From the NCBI RefSeq assembly GCF_001307195.1, contig NZ_CP012808.1, forward strand, positions 186,001 to 250,000: a DNA stretch of 64,000 nt, written 5' to 3'. A program made the position numbers and the translations under genes. A model generated the notes under the pieces. It searched no databases and was not told where the DNA came from. It worked only from the letters and a program-made list of their open reading frames with translations. This document shows positions 18,046 to 27,153 of this stretch, one piece after another (the stretch's first letter is position 1; each line of letters begins with the position of its first letter). The stretch is from Acinetobacter equi. Its GTDB lineage: Bacteria; Pseudomonadota; Gammaproteobacteria; Pseudomonadales; Moraxellaceae.

Positions 18046-18789
18046 ATGAATTATACTTGGAACTGGGGAGTCTTATTTCAGTCTACAGGTGTTGGCACTA
18101 CCACATACTTCGATTGGATTCTAACAGGAATCGGTTGGCTATTTGTCATTGCTATTGTCGCATGGTCTATTGCAATGGTACTCGGAAGTATTTTAGGTAT
18201 TATGCGAACATTGCCCAATAAAACTGCACGTGCAATTGCAACAACATATGTGACAATTTTTAGGAATATTCCCCTTCTTATCCAACTGTTTATTTGGTTC
18301 TATGTTGTTCCAAATTTTTTACCTGGTCCAATTAAAACTTGGTGGATCATGGATTTAAGTGCCAATACTTCTGCACTTATTTCTGCAAGTGTCGGTTTAG
18401 GTTTATTTACAGCTGCACGTGTATGTGAGCAAGTTAGAACAGGGATTGAAGCATTACCTCAAGGGCAAATCAATGCTGGTTATGCCATGGGATTCAGTAC
18501 ATTTCAGTTATATCGTTACGTGGTTCTCCCTCAATCATTTAGAACTATTTTGCCACCACTCAGTTCAGAGCTAACCAACTGTGTAAAAAATACGTCCGTT
18601 GCTTCTCTTGTTGGGGTTGCTGAAATTATTACGCAAATGAAAACCATCAGTGAATACACCCAAAGTACAATTGAAGTCTATACCTTTATCACTTTGATTT
18701 TTATTGTTATTAATGTATGCCTAATTCAAAGTATGTTATTGCTTGAGAAGCGTTTACGTATTCCAGGCCTCATTGCAGGAGACAAATAA
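18046..18789 (+). CDS. gltJ: Glutamate/aspartate ABC transporter permease GltJ
   Basis: A 247-residue inner-membrane permease with about five membrane helices. The HEAT/EAA-type loop for docking the ATPase reads GIEALPQGQINAGYAMGFS, and PQSFRTILPPLSSE follows. The family match is to GltJ of the His/Glu/Gln/Arg subfamily. The N-terminal extension before the first helix is usual for GltJ. The stop overlaps the gltK start by one base (TAATG), so translation is coupled. Confidence 0.92.
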   Translation: MNYTWNWGVLFQSTGVGTTTYFDWILTGIGWLFVIAIVAWSIAMVLGSILGIMRTLPNKTARAIATTYVTIFRNIPLLIQLFIWFYVVPNFLPGPIKTWWIMDLSANTSALISASVGLGLFTAARVCEQVRTGIEALPQGQINAGYAMGFSTFQLYRYVVLPQSFRTILPPLSSELTNCVKNTSVASLVGVAEIITQMKTISEYTQSTIEVYTFITLIFIVINVCLIQSMLLLEKRLRIPGLIAGDK

Positions 18790-19472
18790 TGGAATGGCTC
18801 ACTGCATTTTTCTCAGACTTACAAACTTCTTCTCCGGCACTTTGGTATGGTTTTACCATTACGTTAAAAGTACTCATTATTTCAACTATTGGCGGTGTTT
18901 TCATCGGAACGATATTGGCATTAATGCGTTTATCTTCCATACGTATATTCAACATTGTTGCCAAAGGTTACGTTAATTTATTTCGTTCCATTCCTTTACT
19001 TTTGGTCCTAATGTGGTTTTATTTTGCTGTACCATTTTTCTATACAGCAATCACTGGAAAATACTTAACCATAGATACAGCACTTGTTTCGAGTATTGTA
19101 GCATTTATGCTTTTCGAAGCAGCTTACTTTTCTGAAATTGTCCGTGCAGGTATTCAATCAATCCCACGTGGGCAATCTGCTGCTGCATACGCTTTAGGAA
19201 TGACTTATGGTCAGTCTATGCGTCTAATTATTTTACCTCAAGCATTTAGAAAAATGACACCGTTGCTGTTACAACAAACCATTATTTTATTCCAAGATTC
19301 TACAATGGTTTATGCAATTGGGTTACTCGACTTTTTCAGAACAAACTACGTTCGTGGTGACTTAATGTCATTGCTGACACAATATATATTATTCGCAGGT
19401 TTGGTCTATTTCACTATCAGTGTTTTAGCAACGTACATAGTTAAAAAATTACAAAGGAGGTTAACTGTATGA
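18789..19472 (+). CDS. gltK: Glutamate/aspartate ABC transporter permease GltK
   Basis: A 227-residue second permease of the same transporter. It has about five helices and the EAA loop GIQSIPRGQSAAAYALGMT followed by LPQAFRKMTPLLLQQ. It forms the membrane heterodimer with GltJ. The start overlaps gltJ by one base and the stop overlaps gltL by four, showing a tight operon; AGGAGG lies just before gltL inside this gene. Confidence 0.92.
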   Translation: MEWLTAFFSDLQTSSPALWYGFTITLKVLIISTIGGVFIGTILALMRLSSIRIFNIVAKGYVNLFRSIPLLLVLMWFYFAVPFFYTAITGKYLTIDTALVSSIVAFMLFEAAYFSEIVRAGIQSIPRGQSAAAYALGMTYGQSMRLIILPQAFRKMTPLLLQQTIILFQDSTMVYAIGLLDFFRTNYVRGDLMSLLTQYILFAGLVYFTISVLATYIVKKLQRRLTV

Positions 19473-20215
19473 CAGACAACAAAGTAATGATCGACCTCCA
19501 AAACGTCAATAAATGGTACAACAAAGATTTCCAAGTATTGACTGATTGCAACGCTCAAATCCGTCAAGGTGAAGTTGTCGTTGTGTGTGGTCCTTCTGGT
19601 TCAGGAAAGTCTACTTTAATTAAAACTGTTAATGGCCTAGAACCTTTTCAAAAAGGAAATATTCTAGTTGATGGAATTTCAATTACAGACCCTAAAACTG
19701 ATTTAAATAAATTACGTAGCCGTGTAGGCATGGTGTTTCAACATTTTGAACTCTTTCCTCATTTGAGTATTACAGAAAACTTGACTATTGCTCAGATTAA
19801 AGTGCTTGGACGTTCTGAAGAAGAAGCAATGAAAAAAGGCTTAGCATATTTAGAGCGTGTAGGTTTAAGTGCGCATGCAAATAAATTTCCATCTCAACTT
19901 TCTGGCGGACAACAGCAACGTGTTGCTATTGCACGTGCACTGAGTATGGATCCTATTGCAATGCTATTCGATGAACCAACCTCTGCTCTTGACCCTGAAA
20001 TGATTAATGAAGTATTAGATGTCATGGTTGGTCTGGCTAAAGAAGGGATGACTATGATGTGTGTAACCCATGAAATGGGCTTTGCACGCCAAGTTGCAAA
20101 TCGCATTATTTTCATGGATCAAGGTAAGATTGTTGAAGATTGTAGTAAAGATGAATTCTTTAATACTCAACGAAGTAATCGTGCACAACAATTCCTAGAT
20201 AAAATTTTACACTAA
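19469..20215 (+). CDS. gltL: Glutamate/aspartate ABC transporter ATP-binding protein GltL
   Basis: A 248-residue ABC ATPase. Walker A is GPSGSGKST near 42-50, the Q loop is at VFQHFELFPH, the signature is LSGGQQQR near 143, Walker B is AMLFDEPTSALDPE near 163, and the switch His is in CVTHEMGF. It energises uptake through GltJK. It is the last gene of the operon and is followed by a bidirectional terminator shared with the converging carbonic anhydrase gene. Confidence 0.93.
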   Translation: MTDNKVMIDLQNVNKWYNKDFQVLTDCNAQIRQGEVVVVCGPSGSGKSTLIKTVNGLEPFQKGNILVDGISITDPKTDLNKLRSRVGMVFQHFELFPHLSITENLTIAQIKVLGRSEEEAMKKGLAYLERVGLSAHANKFPSQLSGGQQQRVAIARALSMDPIAMLFDEPTSALDPEMINEVLDVMVGLAKEGMTMMCVTHEMGFARQVANRIIFMDQGKIVEDCSKDEFFNTQRSNRAQQFLDKILH

Positions 20216-20225
20216 TTCTTTATAT

Positions 20226-20255
20226 AAAAAAGCAGACTTTTAAGTCTGCTTTTTT
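20226..20255. terminator. Bidirectional terminator between gltL and carbonic anhydrase
   Basis: A perfect stem of AAAAAAGCAGACT and AGTCTGCTTTTTT with a short T-rich loop. The A run before and T run after make it work in both directions. The carbonic anhydrase stop is just beyond it. Confidence 0.9.
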
Positions 20256-20257
20256 CA

Positions 20258-20989
20258 TTACTCGACTACAATTCTTGCATTTTTCTTTTGTACAGGTCTG
20301 TTATTGGGAAATACCATTTTTTGTTGTATAGCCTGTAGCTCTGAACCTGATAACATCACACTTTCTTTTAAAACTAACCAACGGACACCCTCTGTACAAG
20401 GTGGTGTCGTTAGTGACCCATTAAAACGATAATATGCTTTTTCTTTAGGTAAAAGTTCACTCAACTCTATAGACTTTTTCAACTCATTAGTTCCCCCCTG
20501 CGGTGGTGTATTTTTAATAAGTTGTTGAATCGCACGATTTGAAGCTCCTTCATTATATAAAACAGCCAAAACAGCCAACTCATTATTTGTATTTGCATGG
20601 ACAAAATGAGCTTCTAATGGTGAATGCTGTCCACCAACCGTATTTTCACTTGGACTATGGAAATGAATTTGCTTTAATTCAAATACTTCATCATCTATAC
20701 CAATAGAAGCCCCTGAATTAAAATTAATTTGGATGGTATGTGGTAAGTTTTGAATATTTTTTATACTTAAATTTTTATAATTAAATTTTATATTTTCTAA
20801 ATTTCCACTTACTGTTTTTTCAATATTAATCGGTGATTGATTATGCCCTAAACATGCATGATAATTCTGATTTAATGTGGCCCATTGATCTGGTGCATTT
20901 TCATTTTGATATCCCCAATCATGTCCTTCTGCTGCCCATGTATTCATAGATAATAATACTGACAAAATAGTCATCTGAAATTTTTTCAT
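20258..20989 (-). CDS. Alpha-class carbonic anhydrase, periplasmic
   Basis: A 243-residue zinc enzyme that interconverts CO2 and bicarbonate. A signal peptide (MKKFQMTILSVLLSMNTWAA) directs it to the periplasm. Two zinc-ligand His lie in ELKQIHFHSPSEN and the third in LEAHFVH. The substrate-pocket motif GSLTTPPCTEGV and the early QSPINI are present. The two Cys (in YHACLGHN and PPCTEG) likely form the usual disulfide. Complete for the alpha class. About 470 AT-rich bases lie upstream of it. Confidence 0.93.
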   Translation of the reverse strand: MKKFQMTILSVLLSMNTWAAEGHDWGYQNENAPDQWATLNQNYHACLGHNQSPINIEKTVSGNLENIKFNYKNLSIKNIQNLPHTIQINFNSGASIGIDDEVFELKQIHFHSPSENTVGGQHSPLEAHFVHANTNNELAVLAVLYNEGASNRAIQQLIKNTPPQGGTNELKKSIELSELLPKEKAYYRFNGSLTTPPCTEGVRWLVLKESVMLSGSELQAIQQKMVFPNNRPVQKKNARIVVE

Positions 20990-21459
20990 TAATTTTATTC
21001 TCTTAAAATAAAAGAACAGTAAGATTTAAATAAAAATTGCTTAAATTTCAAAACTTAAAATGACATTTTTATTTAATAAATTCTAAAAAATAAGAAAAAT
21101 AGTAAATTTTAACTTATATATAAAAATTATATTTAAAAATTAATAAGGTTCAATATTTTATGCTTTGGATATAAAGCATAAAATGTATATCTGTAAATAC
21201 ACTCCACGACAATCACAATAACTTATTGATTTAAAATATTTTGCAATTTTACTTTTCACAAACTTTAACCACTAAAATTTAAAGCTCTAATTTAGGAAAA
21301 ATATAAATATGATTGTTTTTTAATAAAATTTTATAAATTAATATTTTTTAATATATTTATTTGTAATATAAAATGACTGACATTTTACAATAATACAAAT
21401 TTAACTTTAATTTTATTCTATTTAAAAACCACTTTTATATTAAAAATTCCGTATGATTT
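20990..21459. other. AT-rich gap containing an 11-bp perfect inverted repeat
   Basis: No credible gene. TTTTATGCTTT (21156-21166) and AAAGCATAAAA (21173-21183) form a perfect inverted repeat with a 6-base loop. It lacks a proper T tract on either strand, so it may be an operator or a weak terminator. The rest is AT-rich, with the carbonic anhydrase promoter presumably at the left end. Confidence 0.45.
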
Positions 21460-22143
21460 TTAAATAAAATCCAAGACTTCATTCAAATGACTTATTTTGA
21501 ATCCTACATCATCATTAGAAAAATGAAATCCAGTCAATAATAAAGTATGTAACCCTGCACAATTTGCTCCACGAATATCATTAATTGGGTGATCTCCCAC
21601 AAATAAACAATTTTCTGGTTTCACATTTAATAATTGACACGTATGCGTAAAAATTTCAGCATTTGGTTTACTGACCCCCATTTTTTCAGAGCTCATAATG
21701 ATATCAAAATAATGTTCAAAACCGAGCCCTTTTAAAATAGTTAATCGAGTGGCATGCCCACCATTAGAAATAATAGCTAATTTTAAATTTAATTTTTTTA
21801 AAGTCCTTAGTAAATTTTCAGCACCATCCATCGCGACTGAGTTTTTACCAAATCGCTCAAACCAAAATTGGCTTAACTCTTCTAAGCTCGGTTTTATTTT
21901 CCAATCTACCTCATTTAAAAGTGCATATGCAACAGAAGTACCTATACTTTTATGCGTGAGCATTTCCTTTTTAGGATATCCTCCTTGATCAATACGCTGA
22001 ATGATTTGAATGATCTGTGTAAGCAAATTTGCATCTAATGACATTTGATAAGACTGAGCTAGATCATGTGCATAACGATAAATACTTTTATCCCTATGTG
22101 TTAATGTATTATCTAAATCAAATAAAACCGCTTGAATAGACAT
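21460..22143 (-). CDS. HAD-family hydrolase (phosphatase/phosphoglycolate-phosphatase-like)
   Basis: A 227-residue HAD hydrolase. Motif I is LFDLDNTLT near residues 8-16 (nucleophile Asp and acid/base Asp), motif II is LAIISNGG near 118, the motif III Lys is in MGVSKPNAEIF, and motif IV is LFVGDHPINDI. The small helical cap between motifs I and II places it in subfamily IA. The substrate is unknown. It stands alone on the minus strand, divergent from the kinase-like gene. Confidence 0.85.
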   Translation of the reverse strand: MSIQAVLFDLDNTLTHRDKSIYRYAHDLAQSYQMSLDANLLTQIIQIIQRIDQGGYPKKEMLTHKSIGTSVAYALLNEVDWKIKPSLEELSQFWFERFGKNSVAMDGAENLLRTLKKLNLKLAIISNGGHATRLTILKGLGFEHYFDIIMSSEKMGVSKPNAEIFTHTCQLLNVKPENCLFVGDHPINDIRGANCAGLHTLLLTGFHFSNDDVGFKISHLNEVLDFI

Positions 22144-22548
22144 TGCGTTGTCTCAACAAAGAATCATTTATAAATTTAGCACTAATCTACCTTTTCTATT
22201 CGATCAATATTAAATATCATTATTCCCAAAACTGAAAATGGCGACTGCTTTCAAGATAAAAATCTTAATTATAATTTTTCGGACACAATTCTCTATTTTT
22301 AGTAACTCCTATTCCACTAAAAAGAAGATATTAGTCAATCACACTCTAATAGATTATTTAAGTGATTAGCTTAATTAAAACACTAGCTTTCTAGAAATTT
22401 CATTCAATTTCTCTAAAATCAATACTTCTTTAAAGTTCTTTTCCGTATACATAGTTATCAAAAAACAACAACTTTAAAAACTTGCTAACACATTTAATTA
22501 AATTGTATTAACATGATGGCAATCATATATTTTTCGACCATTTCATTT
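22144..22548. other. Divergent AT-rich intergenic region
   Basis: About 400 bases between the HAD gene and the kinase-like gene. It presumably holds two divergent promoters. I see no RNA gene or strong inverted repeat. Confidence 0.4.
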
Positions 22549-23340
22549 ATGAATCAAATTTATTTTAATTTTTTACAAGAGCATCTTGAAAAACAACAAG
22601 ACTCTATTGAGTCTTATAAAATTGAAAATATAAAAGTTTGGTTAAAAAAAGCATCTTCACGTCATTCTTCATTGATTTATTTACCTTTGACATGGTTTTC
22701 AAAAATTTTTGGTCTTGGTTTTCTCAAACCAGTACCTAATTGTGGTGGAGAAGCTTCTATTAAATGTGAAGTAAATCGAATACAACAATTAAGCCAAGCT
22801 GGTATTCATGTTCCTGAAATTTTGGCGTATTCTTCAAAGGGCATATTACTAAAAGATGCTGCTAAAGAAAATAAACCTGTTCTACAATTACAAGCAGCAT
22901 TGAAACAAGAAGCTTCCACAGAAGCTCGTTTATCTTTATATGCCGATGCAATTCAAAAAATTCAAAATATACACAATGCAAACTGCTATTTAAGCGAAGC
23001 GTTTTCAAGAAATATTCTTGTTGACCAAGATCGTAATTTTTCCTTTATCGATTTTGAGACAGATCCAGGCGAGGTTCTAACACTCGATGAATGTCATGCT
23101 AGGGATTGGTTATGCTTTATTTTTTCTACAGCAAGTTGCTTTAATGAAGATGAAATAGATCAAGTTCGCTACCTGCTTCGTGATAATTTAATAAAAGATC
23201 AAAAAATTTATCATACCCTCTGTAAGGTTGGTCGTAAAATTAAATGGATTTTAAAATTTAAGCTTGAAAAATTAGGCAGTGATGGGCGTCGTTTAAATAA
23301 ATGTATTTTATTACTAGCCCTATTGGATCAAGAAAAGTAA
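22549..23340 (+). CDS. Kinase-like protein (BUD32/RIO-related fold)
   Basis: A 263-residue protein from ATG 22549; an ATG at 22513 would add 12 hydrophobic residues, and neither has a clear SD. It resembles small atypical kinases: GGEASIKCEVNRIQQL supplies a lysine and helix C, SRNILVDQ gives the Asn of the catalytic loop, and FIDFETDP is the DFG-like metal site. At the catalytic Asp position the sequence appears to have Glu (LSEAFSRN). The hydrophobic stretch near 50-70 may contact the membrane, as in lipopolysaccharide-core kinases. The substrate is unknown. Confidence 0.6.
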   Translation: MNQIYFNFLQEHLEKQQDSIESYKIENIKVWLKKASSRHSSLIYLPLTWFSKIFGLGFLKPVPNCGGEASIKCEVNRIQQLSQAGIHVPEILAYSSKGILLKDAAKENKPVLQLQAALKQEASTEARLSLYADAIQKIQNIHNANCYLSEAFSRNILVDQDRNFSFIDFETDPGEVLTLDECHARDWLCFIFSTASCFNEDEIDQVRYLLRDNLIKDQKIYHTLCKVGRKIKWILKFKLEKLGSDGRRLNKCILLLALLDQEK

Positions 23341-23351
23341 TTTCGACTGGT

Positions 23352-23384
23352 AAAAAGGATAAGTAAATAACTTATCCCTTTTAT
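23352..23384. terminator. Bidirectional terminator between kinase-like gene and MFS gene
   Basis: GGATAAGT (23357-23364) and ACTTATCC (23370-23377) form a perfect 8-bp stem with A5 before and CTTTT after. It lies between two converging genes. Confidence 0.8.
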
Positions 23385-23458
23385 ATAGATCAATATGACA
23401 TTCAACTAGATACCTTAAATTCATCTCAAAAATTATTTTTATATATCCATTTCTTCTT

Positions 23459-24700
23459 TCAGCGACTGTTTTTTGCCCATAAAAATATTGGAAATAAACA
23501 TAAAATTGCTATTAGACTGATGATTATCAAATATGAAAAATATCCTAATTCATCACCAATAAAACCACTTATACTATAGAGTATCCCACTTATTGTCGCC
23601 ATAAGTGCAACCTGAAATGTAAAATCAGTTCCTGCAAATATTTTCCGACTATATTTTAAAATTAAAGTTAGCATCGCTACCAACAACATTGAAGACACCA
23701 TATCTTCTACGGCATTAATGCTATAAATCACCCAATTAGCAATAATCGCCTTAGATTCATATTGATATGCAAGCCAAACATAAGCCCATAAGCTCATCAC
23801 TTTAAATACAGAAAAAACGATCAATGTCGGTGCTATTGCATAAAATTTTAAAATCCCCCCAGCTAAACCTGCACCCAATAAAGCAGCAACTGCTCCCAAT
23901 ACAGTAATGTACAACCCGATTTGAGTGAAATTCAAACCTAGATCAACCATTAAAGGTTTTAATAAGGGACCTGATAAACCATCAGCAACCTTAAATGTCA
24001 GCAATACAAACAACCATAATTTTAAAGTTTTTGATTGAAAAAAATATCGTAAATAAGCTCGAATCTGAGTCCATTTATTTTCTTGATTTTTAGATGCTTG
24101 TTTTTCCGAATATTCAGATTCTTTATACAATAAAATAGGAATAGTATTTATTGTAACCAATCCTGCAAGCATTAAAAATGTCGTTTGCCAATCAAGCCAA
24201 TCCAAAATCCACAAGATGACTCCACCACCAACAATAAAGCCTAATCGAGATCCTATGACTTGAATCATATTTCCCCAATGCTGTTGACCTTCTTTTAAAA
24301 TATTGACCGCTAAACCATCTGTTGCAATATCTTGTGTTGCACCAAACACATTCATGCTCATTAAAACAATAAAAAATATGAGAAGATAAAGCGGCTGATT
24401 TAAAGATTGAATGGGAAGAAATGCCAATATAACCAATGTAATGATCGTTAAAATTTGTGTGGGAATAATCCACGAACGATAGTGACCTTGTTTAATTGAT
24501 CCATAACGATCAATCAATGGTGCCCATAATATTTTAATTGACCAAGGCAGCATAAGAAGACCAAACCCACCAATATGAGCTAATGAAACACCTTCTGCTC
24601 TTAATATGACAGGTAATGCATGCGTCATAAAGCCCACAGGAAGACCTTGAGCCCAATATAAAGAAAATAAAATGATATAAGTATGACGAAAATTTAACAT
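23459..24700 (-). CDS. AmpG-like MFS transporter
   Basis: A 413-residue protein with about twelve membrane helices. The motif FGATQDIATDGLAV in helix 4 and LYWAQGLPVGFM near the start are typical of the AmpG / acetyl-CoA transporter branch of the major facilitator superfamily. AmpG itself imports anhydromuropeptides for cell-wall recycling. Whether this copy is the true recycling permease or a paralogue cannot be told from sequence alone. No wall-recycling genes lie beside it. Confidence 0.8.
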   Translation of the reverse strand: MLNFRHTYIILFSLYWAQGLPVGFMTHALPVILRAEGVSLAHIGGFGLLMLPWSIKILWAPLIDRYGSIKQGHYRSWIIPTQILTIITLVILAFLPIQSLNQPLYLLIFFIVLMSMNVFGATQDIATDGLAVNILKEGQQHWGNMIQVIGSRLGFIVGGGVILWILDWLDWQTTFLMLAGLVTINTIPILLYKESEYSEKQASKNQENKWTQIRAYLRYFFQSKTLKLWLFVLLTFKVADGLSGPLLKPLMVDLGLNFTQIGLYITVLGAVAALLGAGLAGGILKFYAIAPTLIVFSVFKVMSLWAYVWLAYQYESKAIIANWVIYSINAVEDMVSSMLLVAMLTLILKYSRKIFAGTDFTFQVALMATISGILYSISGFIGDELGYFSYLIIISLIAILCLFPIFLWAKNSR

Positions 24701-24831
24701 AAAATATTCGGAATCTACGAAATTATGGTGCTATGAAGTGCATCCTCTTTCTTTTAATACTATTACAAGGTAGATTAGCGCTTATATATTACATGAGTAA
24801 TTTAGCATTCTTATTGAAAGCCTAGAACATT

Positions 24832-25458
24832 ATGTCAATAAAATTTCCAAAACTACCGCCTTTAGTTCCTCACCGCGGTACGACTATCAGCCAAAATTTT
24901 TTTAAAACAGTTTACCTTGCTCAAGGCTGGGAAATGCACGGCGAATTTCCAAATTTACCAAAAGCAGTTGCTATTGTTTCACCACACACCTCAAATTTAG
25001 ATGCTTGGTATGGTTTTTTAGCGCTTTTGGGCTTGGATATTAAAATTACAATCTTTGGCAAACATACATTATTTAAAACACCATTAAAACCAGTTTTAGA
25101 ATGGATTGGGGTTATGCCTGTAGAACGTAATTCATCTCATGGTTATACACAGCAAATTGCAGAAATCATGAGAAAAGAAGACCGTATTTGGATTGGAATG
25201 ATGCCTGAGGGCACACGCAAAGAAGCAGAAAAATTTCGTAGTGGTTTTTATCATATTGCACATGAAGCTCAAATTCCGATTGTTATGTTTGCTTTAGATT
25301 ACCAAAAGAAAGTTATTCGTATTTTAGGTATATATGAAACTACTGGTCATTACGAAGAAGATCTAGAAAAAATTTTAGAACGTTATAAAGGAAATTTTTC
25401 TCCTAGAAATTCCAAATGGTTAGCAAAACCGTTACAAAAGCTTTGGAAAAAAGACTAG
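24832..25458 (+). CDS. Lysophospholipid acyltransferase family protein (PlsC-like)
   Basis: A 208-residue glycerolipid acyltransferase-like protein. It has the catalytic HX4D motif in SPHTSNLDAWYG near 48-56 and the substrate-binding MPEGTRKEAEK near 119. The membrane-facing middle (GVMPVERNS) is also typical. It probably transfers acyl groups to a lysolipid, but the acceptor is unknown; the protein is shorter than PlsC. It precedes a patatin lipoprotein by 66 bases on the same strand, which suggests a lipid-remodelling pair. Confidence 0.82.
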   Translation: MSIKFPKLPPLVPHRGTTISQNFFKTVYLAQGWEMHGEFPNLPKAVAIVSPHTSNLDAWYGFLALLGLDIKITIFGKHTLFKTPLKPVLEWIGVMPVERNSSHGYTQQIAEIMRKEDRIWIGMMPEGTRKEAEKFRSGFYHIAHEAQIPIVMFALDYQKKVIRILGIYETTGHYEEDLEKILERYKGNFSPRNSKWLAKPLQKLWKKD

Positions 25459-25524
25459 GCAAAGCGCATTTTTTTTGGTCAGATATGCAATTGTTTTATC
25501 TACTGATTGTTTAAATAAACAACT

Positions 25525-26442
25525 ATGAAACTTATTCATCTCTCATTTTTAACACTGCTTGGTCTGAGCTTAGCTGGCTGTGATAAAGCAGTAAAAACAC
25601 CAAGTACGACAACTCCTATCAATGCTCGTGAACCTGTCATTGCCGTTGCTCTTGGTGGTGGAGGTGCAAAAGGATTTGCTCATATTGGCGTATTAAAAGT
25701 TCTAGAGTCACATGGAATTAAACCTAAAATCGTGACTGGAACAAGTGCAGGTAGTTTCGTTGGTAGTTTATATGCTAGCGGAAAATCACCTTATCAACTT
25801 CAACAAATTGCGATCAATTTTAAAGAGTCTGATATTCGTGATTTAACCCTGAGTAGCCAAGGCATCTTACAAGGTAAAAAGCTGCAAGATTATGTCAACA
25901 AACATGTTGGCAATAAACCCATGGAACAATTCCCTATTCGTTTTGCTGCTGTTGCAACACGTTTAGACAATGGGAAAAAATCTGAGTTTATTAAAGGCAA
26001 TGTGGGTCAAGCAGTTCGTGCATCTTGTAGTATTCCAAATGTCTTTGTTCCTGCAACAATTGGTGGTGTTCAATATGTTGATGGTGGCTTAGTAAGTCCA
26101 ATTCCCGTTAAAACAGCTAAAGCTATGGGTGCTGACATTGTCATAGCTGTCGATATTTCTGCACGTCCTGCTGCTGGTAAGTCTGGAAATATTTTTGGCT
26201 TACTTGACCAAACCATTAATATTATGGGGCAACAAAGTATTAATGAAGAACTAAGTCAAGCCAATGTCGTGATTCAACCTAAAGTCGGTCATATTGGCAC
26301 ACTCGATTTAAAAGCAAGTAATGAAACTATTTTGGAAGGTGAAAAAGCGACTCAAGCACAAATTCGCTCTATTCAAAAAGCCATTACTGACTTTAAAAAA
26401 TCTCCTGCTGCACTTAAACCTGCACCAAGACCTCGATTTTAG
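25525..26442 (+). CDS. Patatin-like phospholipase lipoprotein (RssA-like)
   Basis: A 305-residue lipoprotein: signal with lipobox LAGC (Cys near 19). The patatin fold is complete with oxyanion loop GGGGAKGFAHIGVL near 41, nucleophile elbow GTSAG (Ser near 75), and the Asp of DGGLVSPIP near 190. It should hydrolyse acyl esters of lipids at the cell envelope. It resembles the NTE/RssA type but with an added lipoprotein anchor. It follows the acyltransferase gene and may be co-transcribed. A long-loop inverted repeat (ATCTTTCAT 26472-26480, ATGAAAGAT 26505-26513) lies downstream. Confidence 0.88.
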   Translation: MKLIHLSFLTLLGLSLAGCDKAVKTPSTTTPINAREPVIAVALGGGGAKGFAHIGVLKVLESHGIKPKIVTGTSAGSFVGSLYASGKSPYQLQQIAINFKESDIRDLTLSSQGILQGKKLQDYVNKHVGNKPMEQFPIRFAAVATRLDNGKKSEFIKGNVGQAVRASCSIPNVFVPATIGGVQYVDGGLVSPIPVKTAKAMGADIVIAVDISARPAAGKSGNIFGLLDQTINIMGQQSINEELSQANVVIQPKVGHIGTLDLKASNETILEGEKATQAQIRSIQKAITDFKKSPAALKPAPRPRF

Positions 26443-26673
26443 TACACCAATTAATATTTAAATAACAAGATATCTTTCATTCATTGTTTATATTTTAAAT
26501 AGGGATGAAAGATGCCTTCTTTTAGATTTTTTATCGTTTATATCGCATTTTGTTTTGAATAAAAATTAGCTATATTCATATATAATTTCATCTGTTACAT
26601 TAATAGAATATTAAAATCCATATTTCACGCATCGGTCAAAATACACACCAATGCAATGATAAAGAGAAATTTT

Positions 26674-27144
26674 ATGGAATTCGTTTTAGAACCTTGGCAT
26701 TGGTTTGTTTTAGGTGTTCTTCTCATTATTTCAGAATTATTACTTCCAGCATTTGCAGCACTTTGGTTTGGTATAGCTGCCATTTTGGTTGGAGTTTTAT
26801 ATTGGATTTTCCCAATGATGAGCTTGACCACACAACTTGTGATTTGGATCATTCTTGCCATTTTATGTACATTAGCATGGTTTAAATTTATTAAACCACT
26901 TTCTGTAGATAAAACAAAAGCTGGATTATCAAGAGAAGCAACCATTGGACAAATTGGAATGGTCATCCAAACACAACTCGAACATGACCAAATTAAAGTT
27001 CGGTTCCCTATTCCTGTTTTAGGTTCAGATGAGTGGAACTGCCGTACTTTATCTTCAGTTCAAGTGGGTGATAGAGTTCGAGTGATTGATATTTTAGGCA
27101 ACGACTTAGTTGTACAATTAAATAATATACAAAATGAAAAGTGA
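26674..27144 (+). CDS. NfeD family membrane protein
   Basis: A 156-residue short NfeD protein (NfeD1b type, no ClpP-like domain). It has a membrane block of three or four helices (WFVLGVLLIISELLL onwards) and a C-terminal OB-fold domain with QIGMVIQ and VGDRVRVIDILGNDLVV. ATG 26674 follows AAAGAG by 7 bases and matches family starts; an ATG at 26656 is the longer choice. The SPFH partner starts 9 bases downstream, the classic NfeD-stomatin pairing for membrane microdomain organisation. Confidence 0.9.
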   Translation: MEFVLEPWHWFVLGVLLIISELLLPAFAALWFGIAAILVGVLYWIFPMMSLTTQLVIWIILAILCTLAWFKFIKPLSVDKTKAGLSREATIGQIGMVIQTQLEHDQIKVRFPIPVLGSDEWNCRTLSSVQVGDRVRVIDILGNDLVVQLNNIQNEK

Positions 27145-27153
27145 GTAAATTAT

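Noticed and set aside
26472..26513. Terminator after the patatin gene
   Set aside because: The 9-bp inverted repeat has a 24-base loop and no T tract, so termination is not supported.
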